A stretch of 64,000 nucleotides of DNA from Roseovarius sp. GTDB lineage: Bacteria; Pseudomonadota; Alphaproteobacteria; Rhodobacterales; Rhodobacteraceae. The notes below the pieces were generated by a model. That model saw only the letters and a list, made by a program, of their open reading frames with translations. It ran no database searches and was not told the origin of the DNA. This document shows, one piece after another, positions 18,520 through 27,806 of the stretch; position 1 is the first letter of the stretch; each line of letters starts with the position of its first letter. The DNA lies in assembly GCA_027493545.1 (NCBI GenBank), contig JAOSKR010000003.1, forward strand, positions 739,360 to 803,359. The letters run 5' to 3'. A program made the position numbers and the translations under genes.

Positions 18520-19983
18520 CTATGCGCCGCGCAGGATGCGCGGGATGCGGGCGAGGAACATCGCGATAAAGATCGTGGTCAGCACGATCACCCCGGCCGC
18601 GGCGATTGTCGCGATTCGGTCGTAGACCATCCATTCGGACAGATGCACCGCCCAGCGGCGCGGCACGCTGGCCCAGCCGCCCAGCAGGAACATGCCCGTG
18701 AAGGTCAGCCCGAAGATCAGGTAGAGCACCGCCGCCATGTCGCCGCCACGCGGGGCGACATCCTCGCCGCGCGCGAGATAGATCATGAAGGCAAAGATCA
18801 TCGGCAGCAGGCCGAGCAGCAGGTAGAAGTGGAAATGACCCGGTACCCACATCGTGTTGTGCATCACCGAGTTGACCGCGATGGTGGCGTCCACCACCGC
18901 CGGGATCACCCCCGCCATCCAGCCGAACATCGAGATCAAGAGCAGCGTCACCAGCAGATCCCAGCGCACGCCCGACCGGTTGAGGATCGCCAGCGCGCCG
19001 AGGCCCGTCACCACCAGCACCGGAAAGGCGTTCATGTAGGAAAACACCTGCCCGATGACCAGCGCCCAGGTCGGCATCGCGAAGTCCATCATCAGGTGGT
19101 GGGGATAGATGACCAGCACCATCGTCGTCGATAGTGTCCAGGCGGCGAGAAAGACCTTCGTCGTCTTCCACGGCCGCCCGGTGATGCGCGGCAGGAGTTC
19201 GTAGACCACCACGACCGCCATGTAGATGGTCGCGTTGATGATGGTGTGACCGAAGAAATAGATCAGGTTCTTGATCATCAGCGGGTTGATCGCGACATCG
19301 GGAAAGTAGAGGTTCACCGGGCTCATCACCAGCGATGCCGCGCCGGCGATCAGCGCCGGCGTGGTCACGATCACCACCATGGTCGAGGCGACGACCGTCG
19401 GCGGCGGCACGTTTTGCGTGCTGCCGGCGAAGAGAACATGCCAGCCGAGGCCGCGCCCGAGCCCGCCATAGCCGACGATGATCGCCCGGCCCACTTCAAG
19501 GCAGATGACCAGCACGCCGACGCCCACGGCGAGCAGCCCCCAGAGGTGCAGCGCCGCCGATCCGCTCTCCCATGCGCCACCCGAAAGGGCGGGCAACGGG
19601 TAGAGGAAGGTCCATGCCCCGCCGAAGCCGGAGATGAAATCCGCCCACAGGATCGCGACCACACCAATGAGGAACAGCACGAAATTGATGCCGAGGGCGG
19701 CCCGGTGCAAGGTGACATAGGACGCCAGGAAATGCCACATCACCGCCACGCCGCCGAGCGCGGCGATGCCGACCATGCCGGTGCCGTGAACCGTCATGAT
19801 CTGATAAAAGAGCGCCGGGTGGTCGAGCGCCAGCCAGCCGCTCTGGACCAGCCGCATCAGCAGGCCCAGAAGCATCATCAGCAACAGCACCACCCCGGTC
19901 GTCACCAGATAGATGACGACCCAGGGTGTCGCGCGATCCGCGGCCGCGGCGTCCGGCCGCCCTTGTGCAAGCGCTTCAGCCAT
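18520..19983 (-). CDS. norS: Heme-copper oxidase subunit I, sNOR-type nitric oxide reductase NorS (Tyr-to-Asn active site)
   Basis: Catalytic membrane subunit of 487 residues with 12 or more helices. Heme ligands are present: VHGTGMVG in helix II, GHTIIN in helix VI, the YPHHLMMD His pair in helix VII, and VPGHFHFYL in helix X. In ba3- and aa3-type oxidases helix VI reads GHPxVY and its Tyr is cross-linked to the His. Here that position is Asn, with Thr in place of Pro. Loss of this Tyr marks NO reductases and other non-O2 members; Asn at this place with the neighbours NorY, SenC and orf1 matches the sNOR type. Not biochemically proven. Overlaps the subunit II gene by 8 bp. Confidence 0.75.
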   Translation of the reverse strand: MAEALAQGRPDAAAADRATPWVVIYLVTTGVVLLLMMLLGLLMRLVQSGWLALDHPALFYQIMTVHGTGMVGIAALGGVAVMWHFLASYVTLHRAALGINFVLFLIGVVAILWADFISGFGGAWTFLYPLPALSGGAWESGSAALHLWGLLAVGVGVLVICLEVGRAIIVGYGGLGRGLGWHVLFAGSTQNVPPPTVVASTMVVIVTTPALIAGAASLVMSPVNLYFPDVAINPLMIKNLIYFFGHTIINATIYMAVVVVYELLPRITGRPWKTTKVFLAAWTLSTTMVLVIYPHHLMMDFAMPTWALVIGQVFSYMNAFPVLVVTGLGALAILNRSGVRWDLLVTLLLISMFGWMAGVIPAVVDATIAVNSVMHNTMWVPGHFHFYLLLGLLPMIFAFMIYLARGEDVAPRGGDMAAVLYLIFGLTFTGMFLLGGWASVPRRWAVHLSEWMVYDRIATIAAAGVIVLTTIFIAMFLARIPRILRGA

Positions 19984-20508
19984 CGGTTCCTCCTGTCGCG
20001 GTGACGGTGATTTCGGCGATCATGTCGTGATGCGCCAGCCCGCAATATTCGGGCAGAGCACCCGGTAGGTGCCCGGTGCATCGAAGGTGTGGGTCAGACG
20101 GTTGATATAACCCGGCATCGCCTGCACCTGCGCGACCAGTTGCCCATTCGCGTCATAAACGCCAAAGCCATGATTGACGTCGGTACTGGCGACGTTGAAG
20201 GTCACCGGCTTGCCCGCCTCGACCTCCTCGCGGTCGAGGTCCCAGTACCATTGCGCGCCGGTGGCGTTGACCACCTGCGCCCCGGCCGCCGCGCTGGCGT
20301 AGGGCATGGCCCGCAGGAGCCACAGGCTGATCGGCAGCCCGACGAGTATCAGCACCCAGAAGAAGACCGCGCGGATGCGGTAGGCACGTCCCTGGACAGG
20401 CCCGTAATCCTCGCCATCGCCGCGTTGCAGGCGCACCCGCAGGAACACCACGGCCAACACAAGGATCGCCGCAAAGCTGAAAAGCAGCGATTGCGTCTGG
20501 ACGGTCAT
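19976..20508 (-). CDS. norY: CuA-containing heme-copper oxidase subunit II (NorY-like)
   Basis: Electron-entry subunit of about 177 residues: two N-terminal helices (residues 5-22 and 45-65), then a periplasmic cupredoxin domain (NATGAQWYWDLDREEV). A missing base near 20045 breaks the frame inside the CuA loop. With one G restored the loop reads CPEYCGLAHHDM, a perfect C-x3-C-x3-H-x2-M copper site, and the protein ends at 19976 overlapping the subunit I start. Start ATG 20508 has AGGAGG seven bases upstream. Receives electrons from a cytochrome c and passes them to NorS. Confidence 0.8.
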
Positions 20509-20650
20509 CGTCCCGCCTCCTCTTTTTCTGTCGGAATGCAGCAACGCTAGGTCAAGTCCCCACGGCGGTCAATGCGGCAAACTTGCGGTTTTTCCGGCCT
20601 GTTACCTCGATGGCGCAGAGCATTCCGAGTGGCATCGTGACACCGGAGCG

Positions 20651-20715
20651 CGGCGATCATTCCGGGCCGCGCTTCGCGCGCCCCCAAAGCCGCAAGCCGG
20701 CCGGAATGATCGCCG
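20651..20715. repeat. Long inverted repeat between rfbA and the norY promoter
   Basis: CGGCGATCATTCCGG (20651-20665) and its exact reverse complement CCGGAATGATCGCCG (20701-20715) are separated by 35 bases that are also GC-rich. Fifteen perfect arm positions make a strong hairpin. It lies in the 296-bp gap between the rfbA stop and the norY start, which holds no gene. It could be a transcription end or attenuator for minus-strand norY messages, or a mobile palindrome. Confidence 0.7.
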
Positions 20716-20804
20716 GGGCTGGACGGCAACACGCGGTCCTGCCTGTTGCCGGTTTCGGGGACCCGTCGACAGTCTGGGGGCCGTCGACGGTGCGCACGGG
20801 TTGG

Positions 20805-21678
20805 TTATCCGAGCAAACCCGTCAGATATGAGCCGTACTCGTTTTTCTGGAAGATCGCCGCACGGTTGGCCAGAGCGGTGCGATCGATCCACCCGGCCTG
20901 GAAAGCGATCTCGTCGGGTGAGCCGACCTGCAACCCCTGACGTACGCTCAGCGTACGCACCAGATTGCCCGCATCGAGAAGACTGGCATGGGTTCCGGTA
21001 TCGAGCCGGGCATAACCGCGCCCCATTTTCTCGACACGAAGGGTGTTCTCCACCCTGTAAAGCTCCGAGGAGATCGGTGATCTCCAACTCGCCCCGCGCC
21101 GATGGTCTGACCTTGGCGGCCAATTGCGGCGCGCGGCCATCCAGGAAATACAAGCCCGTGACCGCGTAGTTCGATGGCGCAACGGCGGGTTTCTCCACGA
21201 TCGCGCGGACCTTGCCGTCCGGACCGAAATCGATGACGCCGTACCGCTCGGGATCCGCCACATGATACCCGAAGACCGTTCCTCCCACGGTGCGCGCATT
21301 CGCGGCGGCCAGGATTTCGGGCATGCCATGCCCGAAGAATATGTTGTCGCCCAGTACCATCGCGGACGGCGCGCCTCGAAGGAACTCCTCGGCCAGCAGG
21401 TAGGCCTGCGCGAGCCCATCGGGTGAGGGCTGGGTGATATAGGTGAAGGTCAGCCCCCACTGCGTGCCGTCGTCGAGCAGCCGCCGGAATTGGCTCTGGT
21501 CTTCGGGGGTCGTGATGATCGCGATCTCGCGGATGCCGGCCAGCATCAGGACGGACAGCGGATAGTAGATCATCGGCTTGTCGTATATCGGCAGAAGCTG
21601 TTTAGAGATGCCCATGGTGATCGGATAAAGCCGCGTACCCGATCCGCCGGCGAGGATGATGCCCTTGCGCTTGTTCAT
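20805..21678 (-). CDS. rfbA: Glucose-1-phosphate thymidylyltransferase
   Basis: Makes dTDP-glucose from dTTP and glucose 1-phosphate, the first step to dTDP-L-rhamnose. About 291 residues. The nucleotide-binding N-terminus reads [14 protein letters not shown], with [16 protein letters not shown] and VLGDNIFFG following. The frame changes near 21060; the C-terminal half resumes as [20 protein letters not shown] and ends TGLLG at 20805. Last gene of the rfbCBDA operon, overlapping rfbD by 4 bp (ATGA). Confidence 0.92.
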
Positions 21679-22523
21679 GATCTGCCTTTCAGGTCCTGGA
21701 TGATATCGCTCAACTCGGCTCGCCAGTCGGGTTGCCGCAACCCGAAAACGGCAAGGCTCGTGCAGTCGAGCCGTGAATTCAGCGGCCGGCGCGCCGGTGT
21801 GGGATAGGCCGAGCTGGGGATGTCCTCGATGGTGCAGGCGAGCCCGGCCTCGGCCATGATCGCACGGGCGAAATCGGCCCAGCTTGTCGCGGGTCGGCCG
21901 GCGAAATGATAGGTACCGGTTTTTTCGGGTGCATCCCGCAGCTGTTCCGCGATGGCCAGACAGGCGGCGGCGATGGCGCGGGCCGGCGTCGGCCCGCCGA
22001 TCTGGTCGGCAACCACGGTCAGCTTTTCGCGCTCGGAACCCGGGCGCAGCATGGTCTTGATGAAATTCGCCCCATGCGCGGAGACCACCCAGGAGGTGCG
22101 CAGGATCGCGTGTACCGCGCCCGATTCCGCCACGCCGGCCTCGCCCGCCAGCTTCGAGCGCCCGTAGGCACCCAGCGGTGCTGTCGGATGGTTGGTCGTG
22201 AACGGCGCCTCTCCCGCCCCGTCAAAGACATAGTCGGTCGAGATATGAACCAGCGGAATGCCGAGGGCCGCACAGGCCCCGGCCATCGCCGCGGGGGCAT
22301 CGCCATTGATGGTTGTGGCGAGCGCCTCCTCCTCCTCGGCGCGGTCCACGGCCGTATAGGCGGCGGCATTGATCACCGCCTGCGGCGCATGGGCGCGAAT
22401 GGCGGCCGCACAGGAGGCGGGATCGGCAAGGTCGGCCTCGGCACGGCTCAGAAAACGGGCATCGGGGGCCAGGATCGCCAGTTCCTGCGCGACCTGGCCG
22501 GTTCTGCCAAAGACCAGGATCAT
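21675..22523 (-). CDS. rfbD: dTDP-4-dehydrorhamnose reductase
   Basis: NADPH-dependent reductase giving dTDP-L-rhamnose; 282 residues. The N-terminal [15 protein letters not shown] is the cofactor loop, [16 protein letters not shown] the family motif, and STDYVFDG follows near residue 105. The catalytic Tyr-x3-Lys is in [11 protein letters not shown]. Start ATG 22523 overlaps the end of rfbB by 4 bp; a longer reading to 22577 is not needed. Frame intact. Confidence 0.94.
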   Translation of the reverse strand: MILVFGRTGQVAQELAILAPDARFLSRAEADLADPASCAAAIRAHAPQAVINAAAYTAVDRAEEEEALATTINGDAPAAMAGACAALGIPLVHISTDYVFDGAGEAPFTTNHPTAPLGAYGRSKLAGEAGVAESGAVHAILRTSWVVSAHGANFIKTMLRPGSEREKLTVVADQIGGPTPARAIAAACLAIAEQLRDAPEKTGTYHFAGRPATSWADFARAIMAEAGLACTIEDIPSSAYPTPARRPLNSRLDCTSLAVFGLRQPDWRAELSDIIQDLKGRS

Positions 22524-23563
22524 GCCGTTACCCCCAGCCTCCGGCCGACGCCATGACGCGCCTGCAGGGGCCGCCACCAGGCTTCATTCTCCAGATACCA
22601 CACGACCGTGCGGCGCAGACCCTCCTCGAGCGTCATCGAGGGCCGCCAACCCAGCTCCGTGCGCATGCGCGTCGGGTCGATCGCGTAGCGCGCATCGTGG
22701 CCCGGACGATCGGTCACGAAGGCGATCTGATCGGCATGGGATCCGCTCTGCCTCGGGCGGATCTCGTCCAGAATGGCGCAGAGCGTATGCACCAGTTCCA
22801 GATTGCTGCGCTCGTTCTCGCCGCCAATGTTGTAGCTGCGCCCGACCGCGCCTCGCGCCAGCACCAGGAGCAACGCATCGGCGTGATCCTCGACATGAAG
22901 CCAGTCGCGCACATTCGATCCGTCGCCGTAGATCGGCAGCGGCTTTCCGGCAAGGGCATTGAGGATGATCACCGGGATCAGCTTTTCGGGAAAATGATAG
23001 GGGCCGTAGTTGTTGGAGCAGTTGCTGAGCACCACCGGCAGACCATAGGTATGGTGCCGGGCTCGCACCAGATGGTCCGAAGCCGCCTTTGAAGCCGAAT
23101 AGGGCGAGCGCGGATCGTAAGGCGTCTCTTCGGTGAACTGGCCTTCGGGGCCGAGGCTGCCGAAGACCTCGTCCGTGCTGACGTGGTGAAAGCGGAACTC
23201 CTGCGGCCGCCCGCGCTCGACCCAATGGGCGCGGGCGGCTTCCAGCAGCTCGTAGGTGCCGGTCACGTTGGTGGAGATGAAATCCCCCGGCCCGTCGATC
23301 GAACGGTCGACATGGGACTCCGCCGCCAGATGCATGATCGCATCGGGACGGTGATGCGCAAGGATGCGGTTCAGGGCGGTCCGGTCTCGGATATCGGCCT
23401 GTTCGAAGCTGTAGAGCGGGCTGTCGGCGACCTCGGCCACGTTTTCCGGGCAGGCGGCATAGGTCAGCGCGTCGAGATTGACGACCTCGTGTCCTCGTGC
23501 CACGGCGAGCCGCACCACGGCGGAGCCGATGAAACCCGCCCCTCCGGTTACGAGTATCTTCAT
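22520..23563 (-). CDS. rfbB: dTDP-glucose 4,6-dehydratase
   Basis: NAD-dependent dehydratase, second step of dTDP-rhamnose synthesis; 347 residues. [20 protein letters not shown] is the cofactor site, [15 protein letters not shown] and [12 protein letters not shown] flank the active site, and the catalytic Tyr-x3-Lys is in [14 protein letters not shown]. The start ATG 23563 overlaps the rfbC stop by 4 bp with GGAAGGA upstream; the Met at 23578 lies inside rfbC and is less likely. Frame intact. Confidence 0.95.
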   Translation of the reverse strand: MKILVTGGAGFIGSAVVRLAVARGHEVVNLDALTYAACPENVAEVADSPLYSFEQADIRDRTALNRILAHHRPDAIMHLAAESHVDRSIDGPGDFISTNVTGTYELLEAARAHWVERGRPQEFRFHHVSTDEVFGSLGPEGQFTEETPYDPRSPYSASKAASDHLVRARHHTYGLPVVLSNCSNNYGPYHFPEKLIPVIILNALAGKPLPIYGDGSNVRDWLHVEDHADALLLVLARGAVGRSYNIGGENERSNLELVHTLCAILDEIRPRQSGSHADQIAFVTDRPGHDARYAIDPTRMRTELGWRPSMTLEEGLRRTVVWYLENEAWWRPLQARHGVGRRLGVTA

Positions 23564-24126
23564 GTCGCGTCCTTCCATTCGAAGGGGCTGTCCAGATCAT
23601 CAAGGCAGGGGGCCCTGGCATCCTTTTCGCTCAGGATGGCCTCGCCAGACAGGGGCCAGTCGATATCGACGCCCGGATCATCCCAGCGCAATGCGCCTTC
23701 GGTTTCGGGTGCATAATAGTCCGAGCACTTGTAGACGATTTCGCTTTCGGGTTCGAGCGTGACGAACCCATGTGCGAAGCCCGCCGGAATCAGGAGCTGC
23801 ATGCCATTCGCGGCGCTGAGTTCATATCCGACCCACTGACCGTAGGTCGGACTGCCCTTGCGGATATCGACGGCAACATCGAAGATCGCTCCGCGTCCGC
23901 AGCGGACCAGCTTGGCCTGGGCATGGGGCGGCGCCTGAAAGTGCATGCCCCTGACAGTTCCGACCTCGGTCGAGAACGAGTGATTGTCCTGAACGAATTC
24001 GGTCTCGATCCCGAGCCCGGAAAAGGCGGCACGGTTATATGTTTCGGCAAAGAAACCGCGGTGGTCGCCAAAGCGTCTTGGCTCAAGAGCGATCACGCCT
24101 TCAAGCGCTGTCTTTTCGATCTTCAT
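23560..24126 (-). CDS. rfbC: dTDP-4-dehydrorhamnose 3,5-epimerase
   Basis: Cupin-fold epimerase of 188 residues, third enzyme of the pathway. The family signature includes [17 protein letters not shown], the catalytic-His segment [15 protein letters not shown], and [19 protein letters not shown]. Start ATG 24126 has GGAGGAT upstream; the open frame continues upstream into a G run but without family similarity. First gene of the operon; an AT-rich stretch at 24135-24180 probably holds its promoter. Frame intact. Confidence 0.94.
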   Translation of the reverse strand: MKIEKTALEGVIALEPRRFGDHRGFFAETYNRAAFSGLGIETEFVQDNHSFSTEVGTVRGMHFQAPPHAQAKLVRCGRGAIFDVAVDIRKGSPTYGQWVGYELSAANGMQLLIPAGFAHGFVTLEPESEIVYKCSDYYAPETEGALRWDDPGVDIDWPLSGEAILSEKDARAPCLDDLDSPFEWKDAT

Positions 24127-24265
24127 GCTGATCCTCCTTGAGTTTGAATTGCACGTATATTGGATTCGATGTGTTTGGAACTGCATGAACCGAAAAGACG
24201 TCCGTCTGCCTCGCATGGTGCGCCGATCCCGAAAACCACGTGCTCGCGGCTCGGCAGTGCCCACC

Positions 24266-26129
24266 ATGCCCTTGACCCTCGGGCGCGAGCGGGTCAAGAA
24301 GCATCCGAGAGCGGAACCGGGGTGGGGTGATGGTGCGCAGGGCAGACGCGGGCGGGGGGATTGGGGGCCCGGGAGGACGGCCCGGACGGCCGGGCCGCCC
24401 CCGCCCCCCCCCCCCCCCACACGGCCCTATCGGCTGCTGGCGCTGGCGGCGGTCCTGGCGCTCATCCTGACGGCGGCGGTGTCGCTGGTGCTGCCGCTGG
24501 CGGTGCGTCGGGTGGTGGACAATTTCGGCACCGAAGACGGCGCTCTGCTCGATCAGTATTTCGTCGCCGCCATCGCCATCGCCGGTCTGCTGGCGGTGGG
24601 CACGGCGCTGCGCTATGCGCTGGTCTCCAAGCTCGGCGAGCGGGTCGTGGCCGACATCCGCAAGGCGGTCTTCGACCGGGTCATCGGTCTCAGCCCCGCG
24701 TTTTTCGAGACCGTCATGACCGGCGAGGTGCTCAGCCGCATCACCACCGACACCACGCTCATCCTCAGCGTCATCGGATCGTCGGTGTCGGTGGCGCTGC
24801 GCAACGTGCTGCTCTTCGTCGGCGGGCTGGGGCTCATGCTCTACACCTCGCCCAAGCTGACCGCACTGGTGCTCCTGATCGTGCCGGCGGTGATTGTCCC
24901 GATCCTGACGCTGGGGCGGCGGCTGCGCGCGCTCAGCCGCGAGAACCAGGACTGGATCGCCGCCAGTTCCGGCAACGCCGCCGAGGCGCTGACCAGTGTG
25001 CAGACGGTGCAGGCGTTCACCCACGAGACCGCCAGCCGCGCCCGCTTTGCCGAGGTGACCGAAGAAAGCTATGCCTCCGCCAGCCGACGCATCCGTACCC
25101 GCGCGGTGATGACCGCGATCGTGATCTTTCTGGTCTTCACCGGCATCGTCGGCGTGCTGTGGATCGGCGCGCGCGACGTGCGCGCGGGCGGGATGAGCGT
25201 CGGCATGCTGGTGCAGTTCGTGATCTATTCGGTGCTGGTGGCGGGCGCGGTGGCGGCGCTGTCGGAAATCTGGGGCGAGCTTCTGCGCGCCGCCGGGGCG
25301 ACCGAACGGCTGGTCGAACTGCTCAGGACCGAGGACCGGGTGCGCGACCCGGCGCGCCCGCGCGCACTGCCCGCGCCGCTGCGTGGCGAGATTGCGTTCG
25401 AGGACGTGCATTTCGCCTATCCCTCGCGCCCCGGAACCGCGGCGCTCGACGGGTTCGACCTGCGTATCGCCCCGGGCGAGACAGTGGCGCTGGTGGGCCC
25501 CTCGGGGGCGGGCAAGACCACGATCATCCAGCTCATCCAGCGGTTTTACGACCCCGATGCGGGCCGCGTGACGCTTGACGGCGTGGCATTGAACGAGATG
25601 GCGCGCGCCGATTTCCGGCGGGCGATGGCGCTGGTGCCGCAGGACCCGGTGATCTTTGCCGCCTCGGCGCGCGAGAACATCCGCTTTGGCCGGCTCGATG
25701 CGTCCGATGCCGAGGTCGAGGCGGCGGCGCGCGCGGCCGCGGCGCACGATTTCGTCACCGCGCTGCCCGAGGGCTACGACACCTGGCTGGGCGAGCGCGG
25801 GGGTGATGCTGTCGGGCGGGCAGAAACAGCGCGTCGCCATCGCCCGCGCGATCCTGCGCGATGCGCCGGTGCTGCTTCTGGACGAGGCCACGTCGGCGCT
25901 CGACGCCGAGAGCGAACGCGCGGTGCAGGAGGCGGTCGAGGCGATGGCCCGGAGCCGCACCACCATCATCGTCGCCCACCGCCTGGCGACGGTAAAGAAG
26001 GCCGACCGCATCGTGGTGATGGATCACGGCCGCATCGCCGCGCAGGGCACCCATGACAGCCTCGTGGCCGAGGACGGGCTTTACGCGCGTCTCGCGCGGT
26101 TGCAGTTCACCGACGGGCAGGCCGCCTGA
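24266..26129 (+). CDS. ABC exporter, fused membrane and ATPase domains (MsbA/multidrug type)
   Basis: Half-transporter of about 600 residues. Six helices occupy roughly the first 300 residues ([20 protein letters not shown] follows helix 1), then the nucleotide domain: Walker [11 protein letters not shown], signature [15 protein letters not shown], Walker [13 protein letters not shown], switch His in VAHRLATV. The frame changes near 25800, just before the signature. The N-terminus is uncertain: a 15-C tract at 24404 sits just before helix 1, and either ATG 24266 or ATG 24327 (MVRRADAG, needing a different tract length) could be the start. Divergent from rfbCBDA; exports a lipid, glycan or drug, not decidable here. 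Confidence 0.85.
24404..24418. repeat. 15-base poly-C tract at the 5' end of the ABC exporter gene
   Basis: An uninterrupted run of 15 C, preceded by CCG and embedded in a proline-coding, very GC-rich segment 24355-24420. Its length decides which upstream start is in frame with the transporter. It may be a real contingency tract or an assembly error. Confidence 0.8.
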
Positions 26130-26144
26130 CCATAGCCCCCGGAC

Positions 26145-26204
26145 CCCCGCCAAAGCGCGGCAAACCCCGCCGAAGGGCGGCAGACCCCGCCGAAGGGCGG
26201 CAGA
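26145..26204. repeat. Three tandem 20-bp hairpin units between ABC exporter and ridA
   Basis: Units at 26145-26164, 26165-26184 and 26185-26204. The last two are identical (CCCCGCCGAAGGGCGGCAGA), the first differs at a few places. Each identical copy can fold as CCGCC-GAAG-GGCGG. They start 16 bp after the exporter stop and end 15 bp before the ridA start, so they may end or stabilise the exporter message. Confidence 0.75.
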
Positions 26205-26219
26205 CAAGGAGCAGGACAC

Positions 26220-26558
26220 ATGATCGAACGCATCGGAACCGGCACGCGGATGAGCGCGATCGTCAAGCATGGCGGCGTCGCCTATCTTGCCGGCCAGGTC
26301 GGCGACGGCGTCACCGTGGCGGCGCAGACACGCGACTGTCTGGACCGCATCGACACCCTGCTGGAAAAAGCCGGCTCGTCGCGCGAAAACATCCTGCAGG
26401 CGGTGATCTGGCTCGCCGACATGGCCGATTTCTCCGAGATGAACGCGGTCTGGGATGCCTGGGTGCCCGAGGGACACGCTCCGGCGCGCGCCTGCGGCGA
26501 GGCCCGGCTTGCCAGCCCCGACATCAAGGTCGAGATCATCGTGACGGCGGCCTGCTGA
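26220..26558 (+). CDS. RidA/YjgF family reactive-imine deaminase
   Basis: Small soluble trimeric protein of 112 residues that hydrolyses enamines and imines released by PLP enzymes. The RidA signature with its catalytic Arg is visible as [18 protein letters not shown] near the C-terminus. It starts at ATG 26220 after GGAGCAGGACAC. Lies between the exporter and the convergent selU gene. Frame intact. Confidence 0.85.
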   Translation: MIERIGTGTRMSAIVKHGGVAYLAGQVGDGVTVAAQTRDCLDRIDTLLEKAGSSRENILQAVIWLADMADFSEMNAVWDAWVPEGHAPARACGEARLASPDIKVEIIVTAAC

Positions 26559-26568
26559 GCGACACCGC

Positions 26569-27624
26569 TCAGGTGCCTGTCCCGATGGCCCCGGCGATGC
26601 GTGCTGCCAGCGCATCGAGCGCCGCCTCGTCGAGCGTCGGTGTCTCGATCCGGGCAATCACCCGCCGCTGCCGCCCCTGACGCGACCGCGCATAGGCCGG
26701 GTCATAATGATCCTCGGCCAGCGACCGGCAGAGCGCCACCCGCTCGCCCGCCGCGATCATCGCGTCCCAGCGGTCGATCAGTGCGTGGCCGCGATGGTGG
26801 CGCAGCGGTGCAAGGCGCGCGCGCAGCGTCCCGGGATCCGAGAGGATGTCGTCATAGGCGCGCGCCAGGTACCGCGCCCGCGCCTCGATCGGCGCGGCGA
26901 TCTCGATCCAGGGCGCGGCCTTCATCGCCTCCCACAGCCTGGGCGGCAGGATCAGCCCGCCGATCTTGCTGCTTTCGGCCTCAACGACCACCGGGCGCGC
27001 CGGGTCAAGCAGATGCAGGGCCGCAACAAGCCGGGTCTCGAACCCCTTCTGTGTCGGCTGCCCGCCCGGCATCGTGCCCAGAAGCGAGCCGCGATGGTTG
27101 GCCAGCCCCTCGAGGTCGAGCACCTGAACGCCGCGCGCTTCCAGCCTGGGCAGGAGCTCGGTCTTGGCGGTGCCGGTATGCCCGCCAAGCTGGATCAGGC
27201 GATGGCGCAGCGGGTCGTCGTAAAGCGCCTTTGTCACCAGCCGGCGGTATGTGCGCCAGCCCCCGGCACGGTTTCCGCCCGCCAGCCGATCTGGCGCAGC
27301 ATCCACGCGAAACTGCCCGAGCGCTGCCCGCCGCGCCAGCAATAGACCAGCGGCCGCCAGCCGCCGTCATGGCCCATGAGCGGCCCCCTCGACATGCGCG
27401 GCGGCGTTGCGAAAGACCAGCGCCGCGCCGACCTTGCGCGCCAGAAACGGCGATTGCTGCGTGTAGATGGTGCCGACGCGGGCGCGCTCGGCATCGTCGA
27501 GCACCGGCAGGCTGATCGCGCCGGGGATGTGGTCCTCGGCGTACTCGGACGGGCTGCGCACGTCGATCACGGCGTCAAACCCGTGATCGAGGAAATCGCC
27601 CAAGGTGTCGAAACGTGCGGTCAT
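26569..27624 (-). CDS. mnmH: tRNA 2-selenouridine synthase (SelU/MnmH)
   Basis: Replaces sulphur by selenium at U34 of certain tRNAs using selenophosphate. An N-terminal rhodanese domain (DAVIDVRSPSEYAEDHIPGA) holds the catalytic Cys in VYCWRGGQRSGS; a P-loop domain follows (GGHTGTAKTELLPRLEARGV). Total about 350 residues, normal for SelU. Frame changes near 27370 and 27255 split it into three segments. It is divergent from selD, whose product supplies selenophosphate, so the pair makes a complete SeU pathway. No selA or selB is seen here. Confidence 0.9.
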
Positions 27625-27806
27625 GGCGGCGGTGTAGCGCTGTGAGCGAGCGCGGGGAAGGGGGACGAGGGAGTGTTTCGCCCGGCGGGAACCGTCGGGC
27701 AGCGCCGGCCCGCCCCCCGGGGCGGCGCAGCCCTCACGCCACAGGCCGTTGCCGAGCCTGTGCTATGGCGCTATGAGCGGGCGCGCCACGTCCCTAAAGG
27801 AGAACT

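Noticed and set aside
18520..20508. Ordinary ba3-type cytochrome c oxidase
   Set aside because: The helix VI Tyr is replaced by Asn and the four-gene order fits sNOR better; kept as the alternative if the Asn is a sequence error.
24101..26011. Long minus-strand frame opposite the ABC exporter
   Set aside because: Low-complexity, His/Arg/Gly-rich text without motifs; the ABC motifs are on the plus strand.
26145..26204. CRISPR array
   Set aside because: Units are 20 bp and directly abutting with no spacers; no cas genes are present anywhere in the window.
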